Shown: positions 45,441-56,317, counted from the first letter of the stretch. The stretch: 64,000 nt of DNA from Heterocephalus glaber (GCF_000247695.1 NW_004624865.1:4607361-4671360), one strand, 5' to 3'. Numbers and translations are program-made. The notes: generated by a model from the letters alone, not told the origin.

Positions 45441-45448
45441 TGACGTCA
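45441..45448. promoter_or_regulatory. Palindromic cAMP-response element (TGACGTCA)
   Basis: A perfect full-site CRE palindrome, TGACGTCA, lies about 450 bp upstream of the KCNF1 ATG within the CpG island. Full CREs near CpG-island promoters are commonly bound by CREB/ATF factors. Use of this site by KCNF1 is inference. Confidence 0.55.
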
Positions 45449-46254
45449 GGAGCTTTTCCGCGGTACCCTCTTCTGGTGAGATTCCGCACGGCACGCGCGC
45501 GGCGGCGGAGCCACCGGTTAACCCTTGGGCAGACGGGCCCTGCCACGCCGCGTCCCCCGAGCCACTTGGTGGTTGCCAGGGGCTTGGAAGCGGCAGGCTG
45601 CTCGGACTGCAAAGTCCCCCTGTTGTCGCCGCTGTTGGCCAGGGTGGATGGCGAAAGGACACGGCAGCCTGTTGCGCGACAGGGAAGGACCCCAGCTCGC
45701 TCACAGAAGCCCTTCACTCCCTTCCCCACCCTAGACTCCAGCCAGGCCAGGGTGGTGGTGGGGTTCCGCTCCCTGACGCCGCCACCTCTGGTGTCACCTT
45801 CACCCTTGACTCGGACTCCAGCTTCTTCTCAGCGCCCAAAGCAAAGGGGTGGCCTCCCCTGAGCCCAGCCGCCCTGCCCAACCCCTGACTTCCGGCTGGT
45901 TTAAATTCTGCCCGGGACTTCTTGCTGGCCTTTCTCTTTCCCAAAGCCAGGAGCGGCCGCTCCTGGAAGGGTGAACAGGCAGGGCCCAAGGCCTTCAGGG
46001 CCGTGAATGTGTGCTTGATACCGGCACGGTGGACACGTGTCGCACATTTGTCAAAGCCCACAGAATTTGCAGAGCGGGAACAACGTCGTGCAGTGTAAGC
46101 CGTGGACATGGGGTGACGAGATGCATCCTGGTGGGTCCCTGCCTGGTAGTAAGTACACCCCTTGACGGGGGATGTGGGTGGGGGAGGCTATAGAGATGGG
46201 GGGGGGAGCTGTGCTTTAGTTTCAGTTTTACTGTGATCCTAAAACTGCTCTTAA

Positions 46255-46375
46255 TTTTTTTTTTTTTTTGAGACAAGGTCCCACTGTATAGCCCAGGCAG
46301 ACCTCAAACTCACAGCAATCTTCCTGCCTCAGCCTCCCAAGTGCTGGGATAACAGGTGTGCAACGCCACGCTCCA
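46255..46375 (-). mobile_element. B1 SINE
   Basis: Minus-strand B1 with T-run, upstream of KCNF1. Confidence 0.85.
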
Positions 46376-46417
46376 AACCATCTTAATTTTTTAAGGCTAT
46401 TAAGGATGTATTTTGGT

Positions 46418-46605
46418 CAGTCGTGGTGGTGCACATCTATAATGCCAGCACTCTGGGAGGCTGAGGCAGGAGGATGGAAAGTTCAAGTTCAGCCCGGGCA
46501 GCTTAGCAATTTAGGGAGAACTTGTCTCAATTTTTAAAAAGCTTTCAAAGGGCCAGGGATGTAGCTTTGTGTGAAGGCCCTGGGCTCAATCCCAATCCCT
46601 GTATG
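46418..46605 (+). mobile_element. B1-ID dimer SINE
   Basis: Plus-strand dimer ending GGGCTCAATCCCAATCCC. Confidence 0.85.
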
Positions 46606-46609
46606 GAGA

Positions 46610-46642
46610 AATATATATATATGGAGAGAGAGAGAGAGAGAG
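46610..46642 (+). repeat. (TA)n(GA)n microsatellite
   Basis: Short TA run followed by GA run at the 3' end of a B1-ID dimer. Confidence 0.85.
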
Positions 46643-48020
46643 ACTATAAAACTGATTATATTAGAATACATCACACAAAATAAGTATTGCGTGGTGAAAC
46701 TTCTTTTCACAAATTTTATTTCATTCCCGTTTAGAATCAGCCTATGATGAGTTCCTCCAGAGCAGGAAGCTGGGGCTCTGAAAGGTTGGGTGGTAACAAT
46801 TAACACTGTTATTGTAAGGTACTGTCCACCAGCACCCTGGGTGCTTGGAGATTTTCCCACTGCGTCCCCAGTGGGATGTGGCCCGAGGCAGGCCTGAGCG
46901 CAAGGTGCCGCCCCACACTTACCCCGATTCCATCCATCTTCCAAGCTGGATTCACGCCAAGCTGCTCTCTGCTATCTGTGCCGCTTCTGCAGGGCTAAAC
47001 CCAGATTGCATCTCGGCCTGAGTTTAATGGGTTTTAAAACCCGTGCATTGAATCACGCATTCAAATATTTATTGGGCTCCTATGGCGCTCACACTCCACA
47101 CCCTGCCCGGGCCGGGGACAGAGCTGTCCTCCGTGGAGAAGACGAGGGTGTCAGGGGAATAGCAATCACCAGGCCAATCGCTAAGGAGACAGGGGGCACG
47201 GGGGTGCGCTTCCTGGATCCCCCGACAGGGGGCGCTGAGGGCCCCATCTGGCTCACTGGGTGGAGAGTGCATTGCGTGCCTGGTGGAGACCCCTCGGCCA
47301 AATGAGTTCCGCCGCCACCCCTTGGCACCTTCCCTCCTGAGTGCTTCTGGAATCCGAAATCTGGGCCTCCCCGGCCCAGAGAAACTGCTGTGTTACACCC
47401 ATACCCAGTTGTCACCCACGGAGGTGGCCGGGTGCTGACACAGCAAAGTCAAGGGCCCAGAAGGACTCCTGTATTACACACATGTCCCTCGAGAATAGCA
47501 CCGGCTCAAGCAGGCAGAGGCGGGAATGAGGGGAAACTGAGGCGCGGCCTTCCCTGAAGAAGGCAGGAGGCGCAGTGAGCAGCTGGGACTGGCGCGTTGG
47601 GCGTGATTGGGGTGGGCTCGGGATGGCAGCGGTGGCCTCCCGGGGCTTGGTAGCCGGGCAGGGGGAGGACTGGACTGGGACCGAAGGACCCCCTGCTGTG
47701 GGGCGACCTGGCAGGCGCTGTCTCTCTGCAGATCCCCAAGCATCAGGAATACCTGAAATAAGAAAGTCTGGCTAATGCAGTATTGGCAAGTCTTGGCTGG
47801 GAGGAAATATGGTTAGGACAGCTGGAGACAGAGATGGCCCTGAGGAGCTGGGGTGTGATGGAGCCTCGCAGCCAAGGGCCTTTTGGTGCCTCGGAGAGCA
47901 GGGGACTCAAGGCATGGTGTCACAGGCACGCAGACCAGAGGACTGAGGGGCCCGGGAAGCTGGGACCACAGCCAGCAAGCATTTCACTCAGGTCACCACA
48001 TGTGTGTGATCAGAAGTGGA
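46643..48020. other. Unique sequence, no gene recognised
   Basis: Mixed to GC-rich sequence without SINEs. A short L2/MIR-like piece near 47055 (CATTCAAATATTTATTGGGC). No gene is seen. Confidence 0.3.
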
Positions 48021-48024
48021 AGGA

Positions 48025-48180
48025 GAAGCCAGGCATGGTGGCTCATACCTCTAACCCCAGCACTCAGGAGGCTGAGGCAGGAGGATCACCACAAGTCCAA
48101 GGCCAGCCTGGGGTCCATAATGAGTTCAAGGCCAGCCTGAACTACATAGCAAGCCCCTGTCTCAAAAAAAAAAATTTTTT
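48025..48180 (+). mobile_element. B1 SINE with internal duplication
   Basis: Plus-strand B1 with a repeated AAGGCCAGCCTG block and A-tail. Confidence 0.9.
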
Positions 48181-48329
48181 TAAAAAGGAGAAAGAGAGAG
48201 AGAGAATTCACATGCCATACTTGTGTTCAGCAGACAACCCAGGTGCTTTGATTATACTCACAGGGTCGTTCAGCCCTAAATACTATGTAGTTTAAGAACA
48301 TTTTCATCGCCTCAAGAATAAACCAAGTA

Positions 48330-48455
48330 CAGCTGGGCGTGGTGGTGCATACCTGTAATCCCAGCACATGGAAGGCTGAGGCAGGAGGATCACTTAATTC
48401 AAGGCCAGCCTGAACTGCAAAGCAAGACCATATCTCAAAAAACAAAAATGAACAA
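48330..48455 (+). mobile_element. B1 SINE
   Basis: Plus-strand B1 (GCTGGGCGTGGTGGTGCATA). Confidence 0.9.
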
Positions 48456-48484
48456 AAAGAATAAATCATATACCTTACAGCCAT

Positions 48485-48720
48485 GAGCCCCAGCCTCCCA
48501 GCCCAAGCAGCCACTAATCTACTTTCTGTCCACAGGTTTCCCTATTTGGGGTATTTCAGATAAATGAAATCCTATAGCAAGTGACTTTTGTGACTGGTTT
48601 CTTTCACTCTCCATGCTTTTAAGGTTCAACCATGATGTTGCATGTATCCATGCTCTATTACTTTTTGTGACTGAAGAATAATCCATTACATGGATAAATA
48701 ACATTTTGTTTCTAGCCCAT
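48485..48720 (-). mobile_element. LINE-1 3' end remnant
   Basis: CAGCCACTAATCTACTTTCTG, TTCTTTCACTCTCCATGC and GAAGAATAATCCATTACATGG match the inverse of an old L1 3' end. Confidence 0.65.
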
Positions 48721-48732
48721 TGTGGCCAGTGG

Positions 48733-48914
48733 CTGCCATATTGGGCAGGTCAAGTAGGAGTGGGTAGTGTGGGAAATGGGCAGGGCCTCTCAGGCTGCCA
48801 TATTGGGCAGGTCAAGTAGAAGTGAGCGTTGAGGAGTGAGCTGGGCCTTCCCACCTGCCATATGGGGCAGGTCAGATAGAAAGGGCAGTGAGAGGAGCGG
48901 GCAGGACCTCCCAG
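48733..48914 (+). repeat. Three-copy ~61-bp tandem repeat with YY1-like cores
   Basis: Three units begin CTGCCATATTGGGCAGGTCA (48733), the same again (48795) and CTGCCATATGGGGCAGGTCA (48855). All end in a GGGCAGGNCCTCCCAG-like block. Each start contains CCATNTT or CCATATG, close to the YY1 core. Confidence 0.75.
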
Positions 48915-49483
48915 GTAAACAAAAGGGAAGCCACCCAGGCAGAGGCAGAAAGGGCCCGGTGTGACCTCCACACAGATTGTACCCTCCTGCTGCAGCACAG
49001 CCTCACCCAGCTCTGGGCTCTCCATTTCCCACCCTTCGAAGCTCAGTCTTTGGTGTTTCCGCCTCTGCTAGGAGGACTCCCAGGATGTCCTCCTTCCCTT
49101 CCCCCAGGGACCAGGGTGTGTCACCCTGACTCAGTGTCTGGTACGCCACCCCACCCCACCCCGCCCCGCCCCACCCACTGGCTAACCCCTGTGCCTATGC
49201 CCCTGGGGACAGAACATCCATGCTGCACAGGCACGGAGGGAAGGAACAACAGGGAACTTCACTGTGTGCAGCTCTGTAGCTCTGTGGCCATAAGGACCTT
49301 CGCGTCTACCAGGGCCTGAGTGTGCTCAGCCTCTTAGCGCTGCCTTCGGACCTGCTAAGCCCTCCCTAGTCTCCCCCCGCTCCCCTGGACAGGGGCCCTG
49401 TCCTCTGGCCCCACAGCCCCTACCTGGCTGTTGTATTAGGCTGGGATTCCATAGATTTAAATAAAATAACACACAAACAAAAA

Positions 49484-49650
49484 GACTTCGGGAGGCTGAG
49501 GCAGGAGGATCGAAAGTTCATCTTCTGCCTGGGCAACTTAACAACTTAGCAAGGCCCTGTCTCAAAATTTTTAAAAATGAATTAAATGAAAAGAGCTGGA
49601 GACGTAGGTCAGTGCAGAGCACCATGGATTTGATCCCCAGTACCATACAC
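49484..49650 (+). mobile_element. B1-ID dimer SINE, 5' truncated
   Basis: Plus-strand dimer starting in the middle of B1 (CTTCGGGAGGCTGAGGCAGG). Confidence 0.8.
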
Positions 49651-49702
49651 ACGCACGCACGCACACACACACACACACACACACGCACACACACACACAC
49701 GA
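49650..49702 (+). repeat. (CA)n microsatellite
   Basis: CA run with CG interruptions, at the tail of the dimer at 49484-49650. Confidence 0.9.
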
Positions 49703-49959
49703 ATGCCCACAAAGACCATGATGCGACCTTCTCATAGCAGGTCACAGGTGCACAGAAACTGAGCCAGCAGCCTGCATCCACAAAGTACCCAGGAAAAAAG
49801 TCTGGATTTTTTTTTTCCTAAAAATGAAAAATTTCTTGCTGTGGTATATTTGGCCCTGCAGATGACTTCTTTCATGCTGCCCAGGGCCTGGGGGCCAGGA
49901 CACAAAAATATCATGTTAGACACAAAGAACAGCAGCAGTCTAACTCCTGGGTTTTTCAT

Positions 49960-50330
49960 TTAAGGGAGGAAGAAAACACAAAGCATTAAACTACTTAAAG
50001 CATAAAACTACTTAAGCATTATGGAAAGCGATTGTTTGAGCTGTGCTCTTCTTTATTAAATGTGGTTTTTTTATTTGATGAACAATAACATTTTAGGCTA
50101 CAAACTGTTTCATTTCCATGACGCTAATTAAAACCAGCCCGTGTGTGCCGCAGCGATTTGTCTAGACTGCAAAGCACGCAGGCTGTAAACTATTCCCTTT
50201 TGATGAACTAATCAGTTCTGCTCGGTTAGAATTTCTTTGTGTCTTGCTGAATTTAATAACATCTTTCATTAAGATTCAGTTCAGTGCTCTGTGAAATTTT
50301 GCATTGCTTTACTGGCTGTGCAGGCTTCAG
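49960..50330. other. Candidate conserved non-coding element
   Basis: AT-rich, repeat-free block about 5 kb upstream of the KCNF1 start, with AACAATAACA (SOX-like) at 50091, TAATTA (homeodomain) at 50125-50130 and other A/T cores. No open frame of note. Confidence 0.35.
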
Positions 50331-50569
50331 CAGCAGCAAGCGCTGCATCCCTACCTCCCCCTCCTGTCCGGCCCCCTTCTGTCCCTTCCACTCCTGACCC
50401 TCCCCCCAGGTGAGAATGACTGACCGCAGGCCCCGCCCATCGCTGCTCTCGGAAGGGCCAGGGCCAAGCGGGTGGGAGGCAGTGCTGGATAAAATCAGGC
50501 GGAGGGAAAGGAGACTGATGTAAAACTGAATCAGCAGGAAATTCTGGTTTTTTGGTTGGTTGTTTTTCG

Positions 50570-50690
50570 GGGGGCGGTGAGACAGGGTCTCCCTATGTAG
50601 TCCAGGCTGACCTTGCACTCATGGCAATCCTCCTACCTCAGCCTCCCAAGTACTGGAATTACAGACGTGCACCACTATGCCCAGTTTTCT
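50570..50690 (-). mobile_element. B1 SINE
   Basis: Minus-strand B1 (GTAGTCCAGGCTGACCTTGC). Confidence 0.85.
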
Positions 50691-50967
50691 TTTTTTAACC
50701 CCAGTGCCTAAATTTCTTTTTTCTTTTTCATGCCTCAATCTTTTTCATGAGCAAGATGGAACTGGTGACCCTTTCTTCCTGACTACCTGATCTGATAGGA
50801 ACAAATAAACTGTTGGCATGAAAGAGTTTTGTAAAAGTTTGCAACATGCTGGCCGAAGGAAGGCAGAGGGAGGGGTCCCAGCCCCCATTCCCACTGGAGG
50901 CTCGGGCATCAGCAGTGTGGCCACACACCCTCATCATGTAGGGAGGTTGCTGAGGCAAGTACACTGA

Positions 50968-51082
50968 AGCCATGTGTGGTGGAGCATGCTTGTAATCCCA
51001 GTGCATTGGAAGGCTGAGACAGGAGGATCTCAAATTCAAACCTAGCTTGAGTAAATTTACTGACTTATTAAGACTCTATCTT
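50968..51082 (+). mobile_element. B1-type SINE followed by IDs
   Basis: Plus-strand B1 unit (CATGTGTGGTGGAGCATGCT) cut by the ID at 51083. Its tail resumes at about 51175. Confidence 0.8.
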
Positions 51083-51174
51083 GGGCCGGGGATTTAGCTC
51101 AGTGGTTCTGCTGCCTGCCTCAAAAGCACAAGGTCCCAAGTTCGATCCCTGGTACCAAAAAAAAAAAAAAAAAA
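51083..51174 (+). mobile_element. ID SINE
   Basis: ID inserted at the 3' end of a B1 unit. The B1 tail AGACTCTATCTT/AGACCCTATCTC is duplicated around it. Confidence 0.9.
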
Positions 51175-51208
51175 GACCCTATCTCAAAATTTTAAAAAAT
51201 AAATAAAT

Positions 51209-51290
51209 TGGGCCGGGGATTTAGCTCAGTGGGTTCGCCACCTGCTGCGCAAGCGCAAAGACCTGAGTTCGATCCCCGGTACCAAAAAAA
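51209..51290 (+). mobile_element. ID SINE
   Basis: Second ID in tandem, inserted in the A/T-rich tail (AAAATAAATAAATT duplicated). Confidence 0.9.
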
Positions 51291-51715
51291 TAAAAATAAA
51301 ATAAATTTTTGTAGTGCTGGGGTGTAGCAGACATCTCTGCCCAATATTAGCAGACTAATTAATCACAACCCAGTCTCAGTACCCTTGATCTCTCCAGGCA
51401 AGACAAGCAGTGGCTTCCCCCTTTACATCCCTGCCTGCATATCAGCCATCGCCAGATGCTTCCAGCCAACTGCTTCAGGACACTTCACACTGTGCCACTA
51501 AATGTCTTCAAAGCATACCCTTCTTACCTTCCCATTCTTGCAGTCAATAAAATTCTGGGTGCCTTTGGTGCCCCTTGTCTTTTCTCCCCAGAGCAGCACT
51601 GATCAGCCCCAAGACCCAGTTCTAATTCTTGTTTCTTCCTTTGCTCTTACCAGCTTGTGTTGTAGTGCCTCACAGGAGACTGCAGGTCTATGCTAATGTC
51701 CCCATTCCCATTCCC

Positions 51716-51768
51716 TATACTGAGGATGTAGCTCAGTGCAAAGGCCCTGGGTTCGTTCCCCCGTAACA
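51716..51768 (+). mobile_element. tRNA-like SINE unit of the dimer type
   Basis: GATGTAGCTCAGTGCAAAGG CCCTGGGTTCG without a B1 partner. Confidence 0.7.
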
Positions 51769-51880
51769 CATACACGCACATGCACACACACCAGGAAGGT
51801 AAACAAAACAATTGAAAGAAACTATTTTGAAACAAATCCCTTAGCGTTTTCCCTTATATTGCAAAATTCATATATATTCA

Positions 51881-51968
51881 GGGCCGGGGATTTACCTCAG
51901 TGGTTTCACCGCCTGCCGTGCAAGCGCAAGGGCCGGAGTTTGACCCCCGGTACCAAAAAAAAAAAAAA
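51881..51968 (+). mobile_element. ID SINE
   Basis: Full-length ID with the 15-bp target duplication ATTCATATATATTCA. Confidence 0.95.
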
Positions 51969-52504
51969 ATTCATATATATTCATTGTAAACAATTGGCAA
52001 ACAAGGAAGAGAGCTGCAGATTCACATCCGTCGGTTTCCAGATTGCCAAAGGTCAGGGAGCAAAGTGCATAGCAAAGCTAGTAACATGGGCACTTGTTGA
52101 AAGCAGCCTAGAGCTTGAACCCAGCCAAGGGGTGACAAGGATGAAAAGTAGAGACACAGAATCAGGATAAAACGTGGAAGGCCGGGGGCTCACGTCTCCC
52201 TTGGACAGAGAGCCCCGAGTGCCTGGTGCACCTTGGCTTTATTCACTCAGACACAGACACAAGCAATTAGAGATCCACAGCCTTCACCTGCCTCCCTCCC
52301 TCCATGGCACTTGTCGGGTAAACAACAGGATCTCACTTTTCCCTGCAGCAGGCCAGCACCTTGCAGGTCACCTTTCTTCCTGGTGCTCACCGAGGAGGTC
52401 ATTAGGCCTCAGTCTTCCCATCTGGTCTCCCATAGTCGCTCATTTCCATTCCCAAGTATGGGATGTGTGGTTCATTGCACGACAACTGTAGCTTAATAAA
52501 GCTG

Positions 52505-53015
52505 TTTAACAATTCTCAAGAAAAAAGTTATATTCACCCTGACTGGGGTTGAAATGCACACCCATATTTATATTTATAGCAGCACAACTCATAATAGCTA
52601 AATCTTGGAAGGGGCCTATATGTTCGTCAGCAGATGAATGGATAAGGACAATATGATAGATGTTAGAAGCGATATAGATACAGATCCACACAGCCATAAC
52701 GAGGAAGAAGTTTGAGTCAAAATGGAGGCACCTGGAGACCAAATGATAAGTGAAATAAGTCAGACACAGAAGGTTAAATATCATATGGTTTCTCTTATAT
52801 GAGAAACCCAAAGTATAAATAACTGAGAGAACAAAATAAAAGATAGACAATAGGAAACAGGGAGGTAGATATTATGGAGAAGGAAAGGAGAGCTAAGAAT
52901 GGGAAACGGAATGGAGGGGAGGGGTTGGGGAGGGAAAGGATCGGGATGGGATGTGTACGCACACTAATGCCCCACCTCGGGTGTATTTAGCATGCGTCTC
53001 CAACATACACTGATA
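52505..53015 (+). mobile_element. LINE-1 3' end remnant
   Basis: CAACTCATAATAGCTAAATC, CAGATGAATGGATAAGGACA and AAATAAGTCAGACACAGAAGG are typical of the sense strand of L1 3' ends. The fragment ends in G-rich sequence shortly before a cluster of ID elements. Confidence 0.7.
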
Positions 53016-53028
53016 AAAAAGATAGGCT

Positions 53029-53116
53029 TGGGGCTGGGGATTTAGCTCAGTGGTTTCACCACCTGCTGCATAAGCACAAGGACCCAAGTTCGATCCCTGG
53101 TACCAAAAAAAAAAAA
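53029..53116 (+). mobile_element. ID SINE
   Basis: tRNA-derived body with the GGTACC box and A-tail, flanked by the target duplication AAAAAAGATAGGCTT. Confidence 0.9.
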
Positions 53117-53304
53117 GATAGGCTTTTCTGCCAGACACTTAGCTCAGTGGTTCCCGTCTGCCCTGAAAGCACAAGGTCCCGACTTGGAGTCCCCAGTACG
53201 AAAAAAAAAAGATAGGCTTTTCTGCCAGACACTTAGCTCAGTGGTTCCCGTCTGCCCTGAAAGCACAAGGTCCCGACTTGGAGTCCCCAGTACGAAAAAA
53301 AAAA
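53117..53304 (+). repeat. Perfect 94-bp tandem duplication of an ID-like SINE
   Basis: 53117-53210 and 53211-53304 are identical. Each unit is GATAGGCTTTTC, a divergent ID body (CACTTAGCTCAGTGGTTCCC ... GAGTCCCCAGTACG) and an A10 tail. Another GATAGGCTTTTC follows at 53305. The array directly follows a separate, younger-looking ID (53029-53116). Confidence 0.9.
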
Positions 53305-53317
53305 GATAGGCTTTTCA

Positions 53318-54931
53318 AAATGATACCAGAACAACTGGACATCCATATGCAAGAGAAATGAATTTAGATATAGGCTGATTTGCAAAACTTAACTCAAAAT
53401 GGATCCTAGACCTAAACACAAAATACAAAACTATAAAATTCCTAAAAGGTAACATGGGAGAAATGTGGGAGATTTGGGGTATGGTGAAGATGCGATAAAG
53501 ATACAATCTATGACAGAAAAAACTGATAAATTGCTTTGTGCTAAAATTTAAACTTCCGGTCTACAAAGGACATTGTCAAGAGAATGAGAAGATGAACTGC
53601 GAACTAGGGGAAAATATTTGCAAAAGATACATCTGCTATTTATCAAAAATATGCTGTATACAGAATATCTTATATGCAATGATAAGAAAATATTAACAAC
53701 CCAATTAAAATGATCAAAACACCTGAACAGACACCTCTCCAAAGAATATAGACAGAAGGCAACTAAACACATGGAAATATGCTCAGTGTTATAGTCGTCA
53801 GAAGATCATAAATTAAAATGACAAGGGGATGGCACTGCGTATCTATTACAATGTCCCCAAGCTCAAAACCTCAACAACATACCAGGTCTGGTGGCGCACA
53901 CATACAATCCCAGCACTCAGGAGGCTGAGGCAGGAGAATCACTGCAAATTCAAGGCCAGCCTGGACTACATAGTGAAGGGTTGGGGATATAGCTCAGTGG
54001 CTCGGCACCTGCCTGCCAAGTATGAGGCCTTGAGTTTGATTTCTGGCACCAAAAAAAAAAAAAAAAAATTACATAGTGAGACTCTGTCTCAAAAAAAACA
54101 AACAACATAAATAAATGAAACACCAACAACACAAAATGTTGATGAGAGAGTAGAGTGACAGGAAACTCTTGTTCATTGCTGATGAGAGCATAAAATGGTA
54201 CAGACACTCAGAGAGAGAATTTAGTGATTTCTTACAAAACTAAATATATTCTCACCATATGGTCCAGCAATTTATGATCTTTATAATTTAATTTCATATA
54301 ATATAATCCTTGTATTTTAATCAGATAAATGGAAATTTTACGTCTTCATGAAAACCTCAATGCAGACGTTTATAGCAATTTTATTCAATTGTTAAAACTT
54401 GGAACCAACCAAGACATCCAGGAGTAGATAAAATATGGTAAATTGAGGAAATAGAATATTATTCAGTTCTAAAAGAAATGAACTATCAAGCCATGAAAAC
54501 AAATGGAAGAAACTTAAATGCATTTTACTCCATAAAAGAAGCCAATCTGAAAAGGCTACATTCTGTATGATTCCATCTACAGGACATTTTGGAAAGGACA
54601 AAACGATGGCGAACACAAGAAAGTTAGTGGTTGCTGGGGATTAGGAAGGAGAGAGGGATGAACAGGTGAAACATGCAGGATTTATGGGGCAGTGAAGTTA
54701 CAGTGAATGGTTCTACAATGGTAGGTGTGTATCATTATATATTTGGAAAAGCCCATAGAGTGTACGATTAGCCCTAATGCAAACTGTGGACATTAGTGAA
54801 GATTTATCAAGTGGAACAAATGCACAAAGTCTAATGGATGACGTTGTCCATGACAGAAGCTGGAGGAAAGGTGTGTAGGGAGCTCTGTACATTCTATCAG
54901 TTTTGCTATGAAATTAAAACTACTCTAAAAT
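53318..54931 (+). mobile_element. LINE-1 3' remnant with SINE insertion
   Basis: A long decayed sense-strand L1 3' segment (ATGGATCCTAGACCTAAACAC, CAATTAAAATGATCAAAACACC, ATGGTCCAGCAATTTATG, AATAGAATATTATTCAG). A B1 with an ID inside it (53884-54095) interrupts it. It runs up to the LTR at 54932. Confidence 0.75.
53884..54095 (+). mobile_element. B1 SINE split by an ID SINE
   Basis: B1 (TCTGGTGGCGCACACATACA ... CTGGACTACATAGTGA) is interrupted by an ID at 53977-54068 and resumes with TACATAGTGAGACTCTGTCTC, the repeated TACATAGTGA being the target duplication. Confidence 0.9.
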
Positions 54932-55318
54932 TGTTCTGGTTTAGATCTAAAATATCCCCCCAAAAGTCTCCTGTATGTGGAAGGTGATAGATCAGGGGGC
55001 GCTGTGCTCATCAGTGGATCCATCATGGGTGAGTTCAGGGCTGACTGTGCTGTAGGAGGTGGGGCCTGGTGGGAGGAGGTCACTGGGGTGAGACCTGGAA
55101 GGGTGCGTCCTTGTCCCTGGCTCCTCCCTTCCCTCACTGCTTCCTGGCTGCCATGAGGTGAGCAGTTTCCTTCCGCCAGGCCCTTCCACCATGATGCTCC
55201 TGCCTTAGAACAGCTGACCATGGACTGAACCCACTGAAACCATGAACCAAATAAATCTCTCCTCATTTAAGTTGCAAGTATCCGGTTATTGTTCCCTCAA
55301 CAGGAAAGTGGCAAGACA
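54932..55318 (+). mobile_element. MaLR-like solo LTR
   Basis: This 387-bp unit begins TGTTCTGG and ends GGCAAGACA (TG...CA). It contains CTCATCAGTGGATCCATCAT, a polyadenylation motif AATAAA near the end (ACCAAATAAATCTCTCC), and is closely related to the minus-strand copy at 18505-18866. No internal retroviral sequence flanks it. Confidence 0.65.
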
Positions 55319-55939
55319 GGGACAAATCCCTTCTATTGGCAGAAGCAGTGTGTCTTCATGTCCTGCAAGGGGCTGGGTAAAAGGTGGGAAAGAGGGGCCA
55401 AGCAGACCCCAGGCTTTAGGATGGACAGGTGGTGCTGAGCTCCAGGATGCTGAGAAAACCTTTGAGCTCATCCTCACTGCACCCACTGGTCACTTTAGTC
55501 CTGGCCTGGGAACTGAGTCCCTGCCCAGGCCTCCCTCCTAGGCCCTGCCCACCTGCCTCAGCCAGCCCACCATCACCCTTGGATAACCCTGTCCACCTTC
55601 CCGGATTGTTGCCTCGGGCTGGATGTCCCTGCATGAGGTGCACAGCCTCTCTGGACAGCACTGACCTGCCCTGCCTGCACCGCTCTGGTCACTAAGTCAC
55701 TCTTCCAGCAGGGACCGCGGAGGGCACCACCCCTTCTGCATGTGACGGGTCGCAGTGTCCCCAGAAGCCAGGTCCCGACACAGCCAGGAACTGGCCCCTC
55801 GCCATGCAGAAGTCCAGGTGGAGCTTGCTGTAATGTGGACAGAGAAGAGTATCTGAAGGGCTTCAGAAGGACAGTGCCCTGCATGTGACCCTAAGATGTC
55901 TCCGTGTCCTGTGGGGTCGACGGCTCTGAGACCTAACAT

Positions 55940-56240
55940 GATTACAAGCAGATCATATTTGAAAGTCTTCGTGCAGGCTGATTAGGAGCCCACCCCCTTC
56001 TGTCCCTCCGACCTGCTAATGTCTAACTATCTGCCTAACACTTCTGCCTTGGAACACTCCGCCGAGTTAAAGGAAGCAGAGTGAACGGTCATGCCTGGAT
56101 TTGGCCTTAATGTGCAGGGCTGTGGGTCTTTGTTAAACAAAGCAAGTTTCCATGCTTGCCAGGCATCTGTGCAGACGCTTGCTGCAATCAAATATGTAAA
56201 CTCAGAGACATTAGGCAGATAAACACCACCTGCCTCTCCC
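55940..56240. other. Candidate conserved non-coding element with SOX-type palindrome
   Basis: Repeat-free stretch containing the 15-bp inverted repeat CTTTGTTAAACAAAG at 56128-56142, two SOX half sites facing each other, plus CTGATTAGG and GCAATCAAATATG motifs. Confidence 0.35.
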
Positions 56241-56317
56241 TCTTAGAAAATCATCCTTAAACTCTCCAAGTCAGACACACTCTTCCCAGACACTAGACAC
56301 TTTTTTTTCAGTCCTGG

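Larger units (their letters stand above)
44995..45735 (-). promoter_or_regulatory. KCNF1: CpG-island 5' leader/promoter region of KCNF1
   Basis: The sequence immediately upstream of the KCNF1 start codon is very GC- and CpG-rich (many CGCG and GCGC runs between about 44990 and 45500) and contains no interspersed repeats. This fits the CpG-island promoter and long untranslated leader expected for this single-exon gene. No TATA box is obvious. The transcription start cannot be placed from sequence alone. The island continues into the coding region down to about 43600. Confidence 0.6.

Noticed and set aside
49650..49702. Possible CRISPR-like or direct-repeat array
   Set aside because: It is a plain CA microsatellite in a mammalian genome. 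No spacer and repeat structure is present.
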